From: an uncultured Prevotellaceae bacterium
GTDB lineage: Bacteria > Bacteroidota > Bacteroidia > Bacteroidales > Bacteroidaceae
Assembly (NCBI GenBank): GCA_902790625.1
Contig: CADASP010000014.1
Coordinates: forward strand, 1 to 64,000
DNA: 64,000 nt
Direction of reading: 5' to 3'
The position numbers and the translations under genes are program-made. Below, one piece after another: positions 63,994 to 64,000 of this stretch. The notes below the pieces were generated by a model. The model was given only the letters and a program-made list of their open reading frames with translations, ran no database searches and had not been told where the DNA came from. Every line of letters starts with the position of its first letter. The stretch's first letter is position 1.

Positions 63994-64000
63994 CTAAAAA

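Overview
The window looks like a chromosomal piece of a Prevotella-like member of the Bacteroidales (Bacteroidota). The grounds are two SusC/SusD pairs, BspA-type leucine-rich surface proteins, GH78 and GH105 glycosidases, an HU-HIG-type DNA-binding protein, a Bacteroidetes YbiT-like ABC-F protein, and many promoters with the Bacteroidota -7 box TAnnTTTG, often with a TTTG about 19-21 bp upstream. No rRNA, tRNA or CRISPR array was seen.

Layout. 1-765: truncated BspA/DUF285 surface protein (minus). 0.9-2.4 kb: non-coding, repeat-rich. 2.4-9.6 kb (plus): HAD phosphatase, PanB, acyl-ACP thioesterase, exported TlpA-like thioredoxin, exported aminopeptidase C and GT3-type glycogen synthase, separated by 7-bp tandem repeats and palindromes. 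9.9-12.5 kb (minus): GH78 alpha-L-rhamnosidase. 12.8-13.9 kb (minus): ECF sigma factor with a four-helix membrane partner. 14.1-16.9 kb (plus): TonB-receptor-like outer-membrane beta-barrel. 17.1-19.8 kb (minus): GH105-DUF4861 fusion, translationally coupled to an MGMT-like protein. 20.2-28.1 kb (minus): apparent operon of a beta-helix carbohydrate-binding protein, two BspA-LRR/cohesin-like/dockerin-like proteins, a frameshifted cohesin-like protein and a 53-residue acidic protein. 28.1-29.4 kb: non-coding repeats. 29.4-47.2 kb (minus): a seven-gene operon FAS1-SusC-SusD-FAS1-FAS1-SusC-SusD without any glycosidase. 47.5-49.7 kb (minus): discoidin/LRR protein with a C-terminal sorting-type tail, followed by a 55-residue acidic protein. 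50.2-54.4 kb (minus): BT4734-type primase-helicase and an unknown protein, separated by an iteron-like repeat field. 55.1-63.4 kb (plus): HU protein, ABC-F ATPase, a DUF559 gene enclosed by near-perfect inverted repeats, GalE, IspE, a coiled-coil protein, a polyprenol-phosphate-mannose-synthase-like GT2 and a putative secreted zinc metallopeptidase. 63.5-64 kb (minus): AlaX-type editing protein.

Two themes stand out. First, glycan capture at the surface: rhamnogalacturonan-type enzymes (GH78, GH105), a probable polysaccharide-binding beta-helix protein, cohesin/dockerin-like surface proteins and the FAS1-SusCD operon. Second, repeat invasion: 7-bp tandem repeats and CCCC/GGGG palindromes fill the gaps between genes and also enter coding sequence. 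They supply C-termini and stop codons (HAD, GH78, MGMT, ABC-F, DUF559, primase), internal insertions in glycogen synthase, and the hydrophobic core of a SusD signal peptide. The DUF559 gene sits exactly between two such palindromes, which makes it a candidate for the enzyme that moves them.
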